From Carallia brachiata (Eukaryota; Streptophyta; Magnoliopsida; Malpighiales; Rhizophoraceae), in the NCBI GenBank assembly GCA_021464245.1, contig JADCRB010000025.1:4963903-5027902 (forward strand): a stretch of 64,000 nucleotides of DNA, given 5' to 3'. Below, piece after piece: positions 25,000 to 36,200 of this stretch (the stretch's first letter is position 1; each line of letters begins with the position of its first letter). Below the pieces are notes generated by a model, which worked only from the letters and a program-made list of their open reading frames with translations, was not told the DNA's origin and did no database searches. The translations under genes and the position numbers were made by a program.

Positions 25000-25187
25000 T
25001 TATGTTAATTTAATTATTTTTTTATTTCAATCGAACTTCACTTATTGTTATGTTAATTTAATTATTTTTTTATTTCAATCGAACTTCACTTATTAATTTA
25101 ACTTACAGTTAGTAGAGTCAAATTAAAATTCTTCACTGTTATTATTTAACAGAGTCAAATTAAAATTCTTTACTGTTATTATTGATT
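25000..25187. repeat. Two adjacent short tandem duplications
   Basis: A 48-bp unit is repeated exactly or nearly so (25000-25047, 25048-25095; contains TTTCAATCGAACTTCACTT). Just after it a 37-bp unit occurs twice (25114-25150, 25151-25187; contains AGAGTCAAATTAAAATTCTT) with one difference. Two separate tandem duplications within 200 bp suggest a local slippage or break-repair hotspot. Confidence 0.85.
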
Positions 25188-26940
25188 TTTTTTCCTTGGT
25201 TATCCTTAAGCTGTTGATGGTCAATCTCATGCCTTCGAATTATAAGCTTAATGTGCATTTTTCAGTTAGTTCCCAAACGTTTGGTGGATCTATTTTTCAG
25301 TTAATCAAAAGGTTACCCCAATCAAAGTTACATTAAATTAAAAACCACAATAATAACATTTATTTAGTTTCTGATAATTTTTTTTTTATAATTTTTCCTT
25401 CAATGAAGCTAATAAAAAGAGCATACCTGGTAGGCAATTCCAAAAAGATAGCTCTTTTTTACTAGTAAACATACGCTATAGGTTGAGACAATCAAGTTTT
25501 TATGTGAAAAGTGACACATCTAATTCTAATAACATACTAATAGTGTATTCAACTGGACTCAACTAACTAATTTACACTTGCTTATTGACTTTGAAGGTAC
25601 TCTAACTAACCAATTTGCATCAACTCCAAGAGCCGTATATGAGAGCCTATTCCTGAACGACCACATTTGTATCCTATCAGAATAATGGTTGTAAAAGACC
25701 TATTGAGTTCGGAACACTACAAGTCAGGAAACAGAGCATGTAATGTAAAGCCCTTGTTTTCAGGACGAAGCCAAGAAAAAATTTTAGGGAGACCAATTTT
25801 ATATATGCTCACAATAATAAAATTAGTTTATGCGATGAAAAATAAAAAAAATAATATCTTAATAAATATTATAATTATATTTCGTGAATTTTAATGTTTT
25901 AAAATTATTTTTTTATTTTTTATATGTAATTAAATTTATTTTTTTTATATAAGTAATAATTCAACTATTTAGTCATTAATCTCTCATGTGATTGCACAAT
26001 AGATTTTTTATTATCATAAAAAAATAATTTTTTTGCATAAGTGTTATAATTAATAAAATTAAAGTCAATTTTATAAATAAATATATATTTAAATATACAA
26101 CATGTTTATAGATATTTTTTTCTTTTTTATTGTTCATTGATAATAATTTATTTTATTAAAAGATTAAATATTTTTCAAAAGACAGTATAAAAATAAGTAA
26201 AATTTATTCAAATACTTTTGAAAGTAAATGAAATGAAATTAAAAAGATAACTAAGTATATGAGCCACTTATATTTAATAAAATTTAATTTTAAAAAGTTA
26301 AATTGTAAACTTTGAAACTCAAAAAAATAATAAACAAAAAACAAATCTCAAAAAAAAAAAACGAAAGCAAAGAAAGAAAAAGAAAAAGAAAAAGAAAAAG
26401 AGAGCAGCATTTGACCTCGAATTTTCAAGAAAAAAAAAAAAGAGAGATAAAATTGTACTTGTTGAGTTTTGACCTTTGGGCTAGCCCCTCCCCCCCGGTA
26501 GGCTAATTGGTAAGTGCTGTACCTACTTGGTAAAGAAATGTAAATAAAAATCAAAAGCAAAGGAGGGCAATTTCCTCCCCTTCTCCCCATGTGCCTTTGT
26601 CCATGCCTGGTTTGAAGACAAGGACATGGATCCTTAGAAAGTTGACAAAATGTGGATTTGCGAAGTGTCGGTCTCTCTGTAGCTTACAGGAGATGTCGCA
26701 AACTCCAAGACAACTGGCGCTGGCAGCATCCTTCATGCGCCTCTTGTACGTGCAAGGTGCAACCATCGCATACAAGGTCGTTGCTACCCGTTTCTACTAT
26801 AACCTGTAACGCTGTCCCCTTTTTCTTCTTCTTTTTTTTTTTTAATTTAATTTATTTTTATTTTGAGTATAATTTATTTATAATTTTATTTTATATAATA
26901 AGTAAGATTTATTTGAAATAAAAATTGATCAAATAAAATT
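25188..26940. other. AT-rich intergenic region
   Basis: No gene supported. It contains A/T-rich simple sequence and an AAGAAA/AGAAAA-rich patch (about 26345-26400). A few open frames (25.7, 26.3 and 26.6 kb) lack motifs. Confidence 0.5.
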
Positions 26941-26944
26941 TACA

Positions 26945-27532
26945 TTTAAGGTCTATTTAAAATAAAAAATTAATAAAATAAATTCGTATGATATAAGATT
27001 ATAAGTAAATTGTACTAAATTATATATATATATATATATTATATAAATTATATATAATATTATATTTTAAATATTAATATATTAAATAAATGTATATTAC
27101 TATTTAAATTTTATATATTTAATATCAAATATTAATTTTACCCGTTCAACTACAATTAAATTGATTAAACCGATTGAATCTTGAACCTTATAATTTTTCA
27201 ATTCAATATTCAGTTCGATTATTAAAATCTTGGATTAGACACAAATTAAGGTCCATTTTAAATAAAAAATTAATAAAATAAATTCATATGGTATAAGATC
27301 ATAAGTAAATTGTATTAAATATATATATATATATATATTATATAATATTATATTTTAAATATTAATATATTAAATAAATGTATATCACTATTTAAATTTT
27401 ATATATTTAATATTAAATATTAATTTTACCTGTTCAACTATAATTAAATTAATTAAACTGATTGAATCTTGAATTTTATAATTTTATAATTTAATATTCA
27501 GTTCCATTTTTAAAATCTTGGATTAGACACAA
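26945..27532. repeat. 0.3-kb tandem duplication, AT-rich
   Basis: Two copies, about 26945-27243 and 27244-27532, run from TTAAGGTC(T/C)ATTT to CTTGGATTAGACACAA. Each contains a TA microsatellite. The copies differ mainly by C/T and G/A changes; the second copy has more T and A. Pieces of the unit (ATAAAAAATTAATAAAATAAATT) resemble repeats elsewhere in the window, so the unit probably includes an old dispersed element. Confidence 0.85.
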
Positions 27533-28470
27533 GACGGAGCTAAGCCACCGTCAACGACTTCAAGATAACCGAGTAAGAAATCAATGATTAATAAATGAGA
27601 AAAAGAGAAAGTGGTATAACATAGAATTCATTAGCTTGCCAAAATCAGTGGACTTCTCACACGGCGCAAAGTAGGATTACAATGATAAACATAAAATTAA
27701 TACATAAAATTTAAATTATTAAATTATAAAAAATATATTAATTTTTTTAAAAAAAATAAATAAAATATCAAATTAATTATATATCTTCTACTTACCGTAA
27801 ATTACGTATTATATAGTTATGCAATTTCAGCTATTTGCATTTATATGAATTTATGTCTCTATCTATAGAATGTGACTTGAGAACATGTATTACAAAACCC
27901 CTTGGGCAATAACCAAGCTAATTACAGATCTGTAACTTGCATAATATTGGACACTGAAAAAGTAGCCCAAACTCTAGTTAGACTGTATTAGGACAAAAAA
28001 AATTTTGATTTTTTATTTTAAAATTAAGGTTGCAATAATATTAAGATAACAATAAATATATTTAAAATTTAAATTTTTTTTTAAAAACAGAGATTATGAA
28101 AAGAGTATGGCCATGGTACCCCGTGTGCCAATGCATATATTGAGATAGTATTGTAAAGATCGGTAAAAATATATCGTTGCTTCTTCCAAATAAATAACTA
28201 ATGAAACAAGAACGGAGCCCATCAAGAAAAGTTGTGACGACCAAAAAGAAAGGGGACAGTGGCTTCTAAACTTCATCGCAGGAACAATAGAAGTTGAAGA
28301 AAATTGATGGCCATTTCTTATTGGATCTTGCTTTCAGCACGTAGCATCCTCTGCAAGGAAGAGAGATGGCCTCATCTCTGTTCAAAAATTATTTTTTTAA
28401 AAAAATTAAATTTAAAAAAAAAAAAACAATGGAAAACAAATTAACTGAAAAAAAAATACATCTAACTGTT

Positions 28471-28504
<34 letters not shown>

Positions 28505-28828
28505 TACACAGCACGTAATTTTTTATTACAAAACTTATTTTTGTTAAACAATAATTTTTTTAGTATAAGTGACAGCATCATCTTCTCCATTCAATTATTC
28601 TCCAAGGTCTACAACGGAAAATTACAATTAGGTCATTAATGTTCTAAGATATAGTTTCACTTTGCTTGAGAGAAGAAAAAAGGGGCTGGGCTGGACAGGG
28701 AGAGAGATTTACGAGTAGAAAATGAGAATCTGTTGGAAAGCAAAAGGAGCTTGTGGTGTGAGAAAGCAATGATGCTTTTGCTTTGCCCACAATTTTTGAT
28801 TTCTTGTAAGGTTGAAGGAAAAACTTCT
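27533..28828. other. AT-rich intergenic region
   Basis: No gene supported on either strand. It holds a TA microsatellite near 28475-28503 and homopolymer A runs. Confidence 0.5.
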
Positions 28829-29896
28829 GGTCCGTTTGGTAACGATTTTGCTTCTTATTTTTTGTTTATTTTTCACAAAAAAAATAGAAAACATATTTGA
28901 TATTATTTTTGTTTTCTATTTTTTTTTGAAAAGTTAAAAGTGTTTTAAAAAAATAAATAAATTGAGAAAACAATAAAAATGATTTTCCCATTTTATTTTT
29001 TACTTTTTTTCTATATTTTCTCTCATAACCTTTTCTCTCTCTATCCACCCTCTTTACCATATCTCTCTTTACTTATCTTATCTTTTTCCCTCTATTTTTT
29101 TTTCTCTCTACTCATTCTCTCTCTACCCTCTCTCTCCCTTTTTTATCTCTATAATTCTCTCTCTATCGTCTCTCTCTCTCCTTTTTTTGTCTCTTTACTA
29201 TTCTCTCTCTACCATTATCTGTACTCATTCTCCCTCTACCCACAGTCTCTCTCCTTTTTTTCCTACAACCGTTCTCTCTACTCATTCTCTCTTTACACAC
29301 TCTCTCTCTCCTTTTTCTTATTCTACTAATCTCTCTCTGCTCACTCTCTCTCTCCTTTTTCTCGCTCTACCATTCTCTTTACCCTCTCTCTCTCTCTTTT
29401 TGCTCTCTACCATTCTCTGTCTACCGACACTCTCTCTCATTTTTCTCGCTCTACTATTCTCTCTCTCTACTCATTCTCTCTCTACCCGGACTCTCTCTCA
29501 TTTTTCTTGCTTTACCAATCTCTCTACCCATCCTCTCTACCCTCTCTTTCTCTCTCATTTTTCTCTCTCTACCATTTTGTTTACTCATTATTTCTCTACC
29601 CTTTCTCTCTCTTTTCTCTCTCTGCTATTCTCTCTACTCATTCTCTTTCTACTCTCTTTCTCTCTCTGCCATTCTCTCTATTCATTCTCTCTCTATCTCT
29701 CTCTCTCTCCATTTTTCTTTCTCTATTTATATTTTTTTACCAATTCTCTCACTATCTTTTTTCTATCTACTTTTTTATTTTTATAAAAAAAATAAAAATT
29801 GACAATGATAAATATAAAAATTCGATAAATAGTAAAAACAAAAAAATTAAAAATAAGAAATAAAAATAAAAAATTAATAACGTCTTCAAACAAGCC
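28829..29896. mobile_element. Terminal-inverted-repeat element expanded by a pyrimidine minisatellite
   Basis: The left end reads GGTCCGTTTGGTAACGATT. The right end read inward is GGCTTGTTTGAAGACGTTATT, so the ends are imperfect inverted repeats. Directly outside each end is CTTCT, a possible 5-bp target duplication. The AT-rich arms (TTTTTATTTTTT types) also mirror each other. Between them, about 29020-29770 is a CT-rich minisatellite. No transposase is present, so the element is non-autonomous. Confidence 0.65.
29020..29770. repeat. CT-rich minisatellite (CTCTCTAC-type units)
   Basis: About 750 bp of nearly pure pyrimidine on the plus strand, built from degenerate units such as CTCTCTACTCATTCTCTCTC and CTCTCTACCATTCTCTCT. 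It creates long Ser/Leu-rich open frames on the plus strand that are artefacts of composition. Such tracts can form triplex DNA. Confidence 0.9.
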
Positions 29897-30560
29897 CTTC
29901 TTTTTCCCATGAAAAAGTTATATAAAAAAAATTTCTTTGTTATGTGTTAACTCCCAAAAATGTCTAAGAAGCATGTGCATAGCTTCCATTAGTCTTGCGT
30001 TGCATTTTTTCGATCCTTTTGTCTCCTTTCACAGCTTAAAATCTTAAATCTTTTCCCCCGCCCACCTCTATTGAAAGTCTTTCAGGCCGCTTTTCCAATT
30101 TATATCTAGTATTCAATTTTTCTATAACAAAAACCTTTTTATGGTCATAAATAAATAAATTTTAGGAAACAATTTAGAAAATATACTGGACGGGCAAAAA
30201 AACGGAATTACTCTTTTTTTTATCTTTTATTTTAGGGAGATAAATTTTTTCTCTATAATAAAAGATTTTATTTTCCATTCAATTTATTTTTTACATTTAT
30301 TTACATACGCCTTAAATTTTATATGCCACAAACTAAAATTTTCTGACTACAAACAAATAAATTGTGTAAAATTATCATATATTTATAACTGGATTATGAA
30401 GACTAAAATTAATATAACTTATATTATTTTTTCTTCTTTTAGTTCACTCCCAGCCATTTTTCTCTGCCTCGTTATCTTCTCCGTTTACTTTTTTAACCAA
30501 GCAAAGCCCGATTTTCCGGAGTCATTTTCTCAGGAAACAAACAAAAACTGTCTATTCTGC
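29897..30560. other. AT-rich upstream region of the epoxide hydrolase gene
   Basis: No gene. An open frame extends upstream of the hydrolase start to 30396, but a TATA box lies inside it, so the extension is not translated. Confidence 0.6.
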
Positions 30561-30565
30561 TGCAC

Positions 30566-30572
30566 TATAAAA
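30566..30572 (+). promoter_or_regulatory. TATA box of the epoxide hydrolase gene
   Basis: TATAAAA in the context CACTATAAAAGG, 52 bases before the ATG at 30624. It implies transcription starting near 30600 and a short leader, and it decides the start codon in favour of MEAIEHRTV. Confidence 0.7.
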
Positions 30573-30623
30573 GGAGAAACCCAAAACGAAAGCCAAAACA
30601 TTCTTAGTTTGAGAGCAACATCC

Positions 30624-32694
30624 ATGGAGGCCATCGAGCACAGAACCGTTAAAGTGAATGGAATTAACATGCACGTGGCGGAGGCAGGCCCAGCGGATGG
30701 CCCAGTGATCCTCTTTGTCCACGGCTTTCCCGAACTGTGGTACTCCTGGCGGCACCAGATCGTGTTTCTGGCCTCGCGCGGCTACCGGGCGGTGGCGCCG
30801 GACTTGAGAGGGTACGGCGACACCGACGCGCCGGAGGACGTGACCAGCTACACCAGCTTCCACGTCGTCGGCGATCTCGTCGCTCTCCTTGACGTGGTGG
30901 CTCCCGGCCAAGATAAGGTCTTTGTGGTAGGCCACGATTGGGGCGCTTACATGGCTTGGCAGTTGTGTCTATTTAGACCGGACAGAGTCAAAGGTTTGGT
31001 CAGCTTGAGCGTCAACTTCATTCCTAGAAATCCTCAAAGAAGATTTCTTGATACTTTCAGAGCTCTCTACGGAGATGATTACTACATCGTCAGGATTCAG
31101 GTTCTTTATCGATTACTTGTCATATTGCTAATTTTTGTAAATCTGGACTATTAAATTGGCAGATTGCAACGTTTGTGACTGTTTAGTAAGGTTTCTGCGT
31201 GGAGGAATGTTTTGTAATTCGTCTTTTGCTTGATTTGCTGTTGATTTTTTTATTTTAAACGATCTAATTGCCCCTTTGAAAAAAGTGAGATTTTTAGCAT
31301 ATCATTTACGTTTTTCTACTATGTGAAGCGATTGGTTAGTCAGGATGAATATTGAAGATGTTCGGGATTTGGGTCCTGGATATTAGGAAAATTCTCTGCA
31401 ATAGTGGACATCTAGGTTGCAAGGTGACGATTGGAACTCAGAATTGTCAAAGTTTGTTTCCTTAGTGGATGTGGGGACATTTTGGGGTCACTCTGTTTAC
31501 CCTTTTTGGTGCCGAGAATTGTTTTAAACAAAGGAAGTCTAAAAGGCTAAGAAAAGGATGATATAGTCATTAAGACTCGAATATAAAACCTGCGGCGGAT
31601 TTAGGATTTTGTGGATGAGACAATCAAAAGATTGTATAAACTGTAAATATGAATTCTGTGGATCAAAGTGGCATGTTTTCAGGCATCGTGGTGTCTCCAT
31701 ATCTGTCCATTTTTGTCTGTGGTGATTGGGGATTGTAAATACTTTGATTCATAAAAATTATGAGAGAAAAATATGAGTAGGGACAAGCTCTTCCAATAGT
31801 AACAGGTTACAAATATTTTGTTGCTGTGATTGTTCCAACTACCTATGCCTTGCATCTGTTCCTGCATAGAATCAAGACATTGCAACAAGGGTGTCCCAAC
31901 AGATTGTGCTAGTAGTACGTTGCATAGAGCTTTTAATTGATTGTAAAGTCACCTTGCTTGGCATTTTGAGGATGTAAATGCAAGTTGCTCACGTAAGCAA
32001 ATTCTTGGTTATTTTCTTCAGGAGCCTGGAGATGTAGAAGCCGAGTTTGCACGGATGGGTTTCGAGAGAGTTCTGAAGGAATTCTTCGCATATAGGACTC
32101 CAGGTCCTCTGTTTTTGCCTAAAGGCAAAGGTTTTGGTAATCCGTTGGACTCCCCAATTGACTTGCCCGAATGGCTGTCCGAGGAAGATATCAAGTACTA
32201 CACCAACAAATTTGAGAATAAAGGCTTTACTGGAGGTTTGAACTATTACCGGAATGTAGATCGGTATGTTCCTCTTCGATATTCAGGTTGCCATGAGAAG
32301 GGTGTTGCAACTTACAAGCATGTTACTTTTGTACTACTCTTCCACATCTGAATGAATTGCAAGTCCTTTCGTGTAATACTTTGAGAGTGCAATTTTGAAA
32401 CTGGGAACTGATCATCCTTGTTTTTTTTTTCTATCATTCGTATTGCAGAAACTGGGAACTCTCTGCACCTTGGACTGGGGCACAGGTAAAGGTGCCCACG
32501 AAGTTCATTGTGGGGGATCAAGACCTTACCTACAATTCTTATGGTTCCAAGGACTATATACACAAAGGAGGATTCAAGAGAGATGTTCCATTTTGGAGGA
32601 AGTTGCTGTGATGGAAGGTGTAGCTCACTTCCTCAATCAAGAGAAGCCCGATGAGATAAATAAGCAAATCTATGACTTCATACAAAAGTTCTGA
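30624..32694 (+). CDS. Soluble epoxide hydrolase (alpha/beta-hydrolase), frameshifted in last exon
   Basis: Hydrolyses epoxides, including fatty-acid epoxides, to diols in the cytosol. Exons: 30624-31100, 32022-32263 and 32449-32694, all with GT-AG introns. Residues 33-36 are the oxyanion HGFP, and the nucleophile is D105 in GHDWGAYMAW. The lid region contains NYYRNVDR, whose Tyr fits the epoxide-activating residue. The acid is in IVGDQDLTYN. The last exon breaks: after GGFKRDVP the frame runs to TGA at 32609-32611, while the conserved C-terminus EEVAVMEGVAHFLNQEKP continues in another frame to TGA at 32692-32694. One T missing from the TTTT run at 32591-32594 would explain it. The lost part contains the catalytic His. 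Everything else is intact, so either this is a very young null allele or the base is an assembly error. Family length (about 320 residues) would otherwise be normal. Confidence 0.9.
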
Positions 32695-33390
32695 ATTGCC
32701 AAGAAAGTGTGCGTATTTATGTCTTTATGGTGTGTGTACTATGATGTGCATTCTCTTGCATGAGTCAATAATTCACATGGATAGAAGCTTGTGCCATATG
32801 GCAGGGACTATTGTTAAGCTCTCGCTTGCGGCTTCCATTCCAATCAGATACAGCGATGTTTATGTTTGTCCTTGTTTCTCCTGGACATTTGTGCTTGAAT
32901 TATGATCCTTACCCAATTTGCAGCCTCGGGGACATATGGTGCATGTCATGGCTGGTGCCCACCCAGCCATGGAGGATGAACGCCTTAACTTGTTTATCTA
33001 TATGTTGCATATATCGTAGGACTTGGGGTAACTATTTTATATTGCGGCTTATGCCAAGTTTCGATGTGCACATGAAAAAGAAAAGGGGGTGGGGGGTAAG
33101 AGAATGGCGAGATTTGCAATCCATGAAGTATAAATATTTTCATCCACTATGAAGGATGCTTCTACTTGTACCAATTGACTCTAATTAAGACTCATAAGTT
33201 CGAGATCTTCATCTAATGACTTTAGCTACATGTGATTTTTGTTTGTGAGATTCAATAACACGCGGAAAAATCTGTTATCTTTTTTCGCAACCAAACATCC
33301 CAATGATAGATTCATATCATTCTTTTCTCATTCCCTTTCCCACGTATCTGCTCATCCTTTCTCATATATCTTCCATCCTTAAAATTGAAA
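32695..33390. other. 3' flank of the epoxide hydrolase gene
   Basis: Probable 3' untranslated region followed by intergenic sequence. Short open frames carry no motif. Confidence 0.5.
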
Positions 33391-34420
33391 TAGCATTTGC
33401 ATGGCTTGTATGGAAGTGGAGGCTTCTAACAAATGAGCAACGCTTCATTCGCCAGTTTATGTTTTTAGGAACCTGTGAACGTTGTGGCAAAGCCCGGGAG
33501 AACTTGGAGCATGTGTTTTATAGGTGTGATAAGTGTTCTAAGTTTTGAAGGAGTTTATTTCAGAGACAACAGTTGAGCATCAACCTGTTTCTTTTAAAGA
33601 TTGGTTCAAAAAGGGTGTTGTGCTAGCATATTTGTTCCAGCATGGGGGTATCTTTCCAAGCCACATTCATATCTGCTATTTGGTTTCTTTGGCAATGGCG
33701 GAATAAATTTATTTTCCATGAGGAGATAATGTTGCCGTATCAACTTGTGCATGTTGTAAAGCTAAAAGCTATGAAGCTTTATGATCTGTGTTCAGGCAAG
33801 GTGTCAGTTAAAGATATGGGTTATTCAAATGTGTGGCTCAGCAGCCTAATCTCTTGGCAGCCCCCTCCTCTTGATTTTGTGAAAATAAATGTCGATAGAA
33901 GTGCCTAGGGACCTCCTGGGATTGCCGGCTATGGGGGAGTGGCTAGAGATGGAAATGGTAGATGGATTTATGGACTTTCGGGTTATAGGGGGGATACGCA
34001 TGGTAATCGCGGCGGAATTAAAAGCAATTTGTGTTGCTTTCTAGACAGCCTGACAAAAGGACTCAAAAAAATAATTGTGGAAATAGATTCTCTTATAGTT
34101 TTGCAGAAACTCAAAATGAGAGATTGGGAGAATGATACCTACTACCTAGTATTAGCAGAATGCTTGAGACAAGCAAGTCAAGCATGGAACTGTAGACTGC
34201 AACACAAATTGAGTGAAAGAAATTTTTGTACAGATTTTATGACAAACTTGAGAAATACTCATAATGGATCACTTAAGTTTTAGGAGAAGCTACTGCCAAG
34301 AATTTGAGAATCCGCTTTGGGCTGATATTATAAGAGTTGGTGGTTAATTGTACTCACTTTATTTTATTTTGTTTTTCTGTGTTTTCCTTGTATCATCTCC
34401 AAAAAAAAAAAAAAGAAATG
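33391..34420 (+). mobile_element. 5'-truncated LINE (L1-like) 3' end
   Basis: Begins within the zinc-binding reverse-transcriptase region (CERCGKARENLEHVFYRC, about 33476-33530) and continues through a plant-LINE RNase H domain (WQPPPLDFVKINVD, then GIAGYGGVARDGNGRW, about 33850-34230). It ends in an A run at 34401-34414. In-frame stops (for example at 33906) and frame changes make it non-functional. ATAGCATT occurs at the 5' break (33390-33397) and again after the A run (34423-34430), a likely remnant of the target-site duplication. Confidence 0.78.
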
Positions 34421-35343
34421 ATATAGCATTAAGAACAACAAATTTATTACCAGAACTTTTGAGTTCTTGAATTACTGTTTCTTCTGGCCGTAATGGGTCA
34501 TATGATTTTAATTAAATGAGACTATATTATAGCGATACAATATTTTCATATGGTCAGAATGATCTAGGTGTATTCCATACAAATAAGTTAACGACGATTG
34601 CGCCAATTCTCTAGGTTTCAAAGGGATCACATAAGTGATTAAGAAAATTACAAATCCATTTTGAAGGCATCGAGTTCAAATTAATAGGCAGAGAAATAAC
34701 CTATCCCTTGATGTATAGTTTATGGTTTAATGAGTTTTTTTGATGGACCAAATCAATTAGCCTCCTAGACACGTTCTACTGCTAGTGAGTTTCATAACAT
34801 ATTAAGAGCATGGGTGCTCAACAGCTTCTGGCCTCCTACGTTTTCAACTTTAAAGAGAATATCATGGATGCCTGTAATGCCGGCAGTTATCTGTTGACCA
34901 GCTTCAACAGTTCCAACACCTGGTGGAGTGCCTGCAAAGTTAGATTTCAAGCAAACTCATTCATTTTCAGACTCAGATTTCATTCAACTATAACAGAATC
35001 GCTCAAAATCTCTTATCGAATAGTGCAGATGGTTGGCTTGGCGGGGTTATAATTTTGGACTCTAGAAATTCAGAATACTTGCATAAATACAAAATGCTTT
35101 AATTTCCACCAGGATTCATCTTACTAAATGAACATATAAAAATTGAAATGTATACAGTACTGCAAGCAAATGAAATATTGAGTGAAAAGAGAGGGAGGAG
35201 AGTGGCATTCCTAGCAAGAAACACATATGGGGACTTGCAATTTGCTACCAGTTTTACCTATGTAGCGAGGCAGTTTCACAATGAGATGGATCACCCGGTA
35301 ATAGAACATGAGAACTAACATTACGTCTTCTAAGAACATAAAA

Positions 35344-35827
35344 GGCTAAAATACTAAATTGGTTTCTAACGTTTGGGTTAAAATCTAATTATAAACACAA
35401 TATTTTTTTTTGATAAAATTAGTTCTCAACATTTTAGCTAAAGTTCAATTATGGACACAACGTTATTTTTTTGTAAAATCAGTCCCAACATTTTCATTGT
35501 AAAATAATTCAGTACTTTTCTATTATCTGACCGTTTAATTTACCAAGAAGTATATTATCTATTCGTCGTGTCATAACATTGTATTTGTAATATAACATTG
35601 CATCCTACAAAGAGGCGTTTTAACAAATAATATACGTCTTGGTAAGCTAAACAGTCAAATAAAAAAAAATACTGAATTATTTTACAGTAAAAACGTTAAA
35701 GACCGATTTTACCAAAAAAAATTTGTGATTTACCCGAAATATTAATAACTGATTTTACTAAAAATAAACGTTATATGCATAATTAAACGTAAACTCAAAT
35801 GTTAACCACCAATGTAAAATTTTAGCA
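35344..35827. mobile_element. MULE-type MITE with long inverted arms
   Basis: A 484-bp foldback element with a perfect 9-bp target duplication AACATAAAA (35335-35343 and 35828-35836). The ends read GGCTAAAATACTAAATTGG and, reversed, TGCTAAAATTTTACATTGG. The arms stay complementary over most of the length (shared TAAAATAATTCAGTA and ACGTATATTAT blocks). The end sequence, of the TAAATTGGT..CTAACGTTT type, is common in dicot genomes. It lies in the last intron of the FAHD1-like locus. No coding capacity. Confidence 0.93.
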
Positions 35828-35924
35828 AACATAAAAATGGCTGGATTGATCAATCACATCTAGGAATGAATTGGCACAAGATACAAAATGAACTCCTCTA
35901 ATGATGACAATCACTGTTGATTTA

Positions 35925-36200
35925 TGTTCCGTTTATTTTTTGTAAAATAATTTATTTTTATAAAATATTTTTAAAAAAATATTTATAGTAAAAATAATAA
36001 TTTTTTTATTATATATTTAAAATATACTTTGAATTTTTTTTAAGAAAAACATCAAGTTAAAAAAAAGGAGAATTATTTAAAAATTTCAAAATTTTCCTTA
36101 AATTTTTCTAAATTTTCTATTGTAAAATATTTTACGTGAAACAAATACTAAAAAATAAAAAAAAATTCTTATAAAATATTTTCACACAAACAAACCCACC
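35925..36200. mobile_element. Probable AT-rich MITE
   Basis: Imperfect inverted ends: TTCCGTTTATTTTTTGTAAA on the left, and on the right, read inward, GGGTTTGTTTGTGTGAAAA followed by TATTTTATAAGAA-type sequence. The interior is A/T-rich with further mirrored TAAAATATTTT blocks. It is in the same intron as the 484-bp MITE. No target duplication found. Confidence 0.5.

Noticed and set aside
26480..26530. tRNA- or SINE-like A box (TAGGCTAATTGGTAAGTGC)
   Set aside because: There is no B box downstream and no tail or target duplication.
28979..29863. Long Ser/Leu/Phe-rich open frames on the plus strand (116-199 codons)
   Set aside because: They are produced by the CTCTCTAC minisatellite in overlapping frames; composition alone keeps them open.
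30396..30623. N-terminal extension of the epoxide hydrolase with a hydrophobic segment
   Set aside because: The TATA box lies inside the extension and the family starts at MEAIEHRTV-like sequence, so the upstream frame is promoter DNA.
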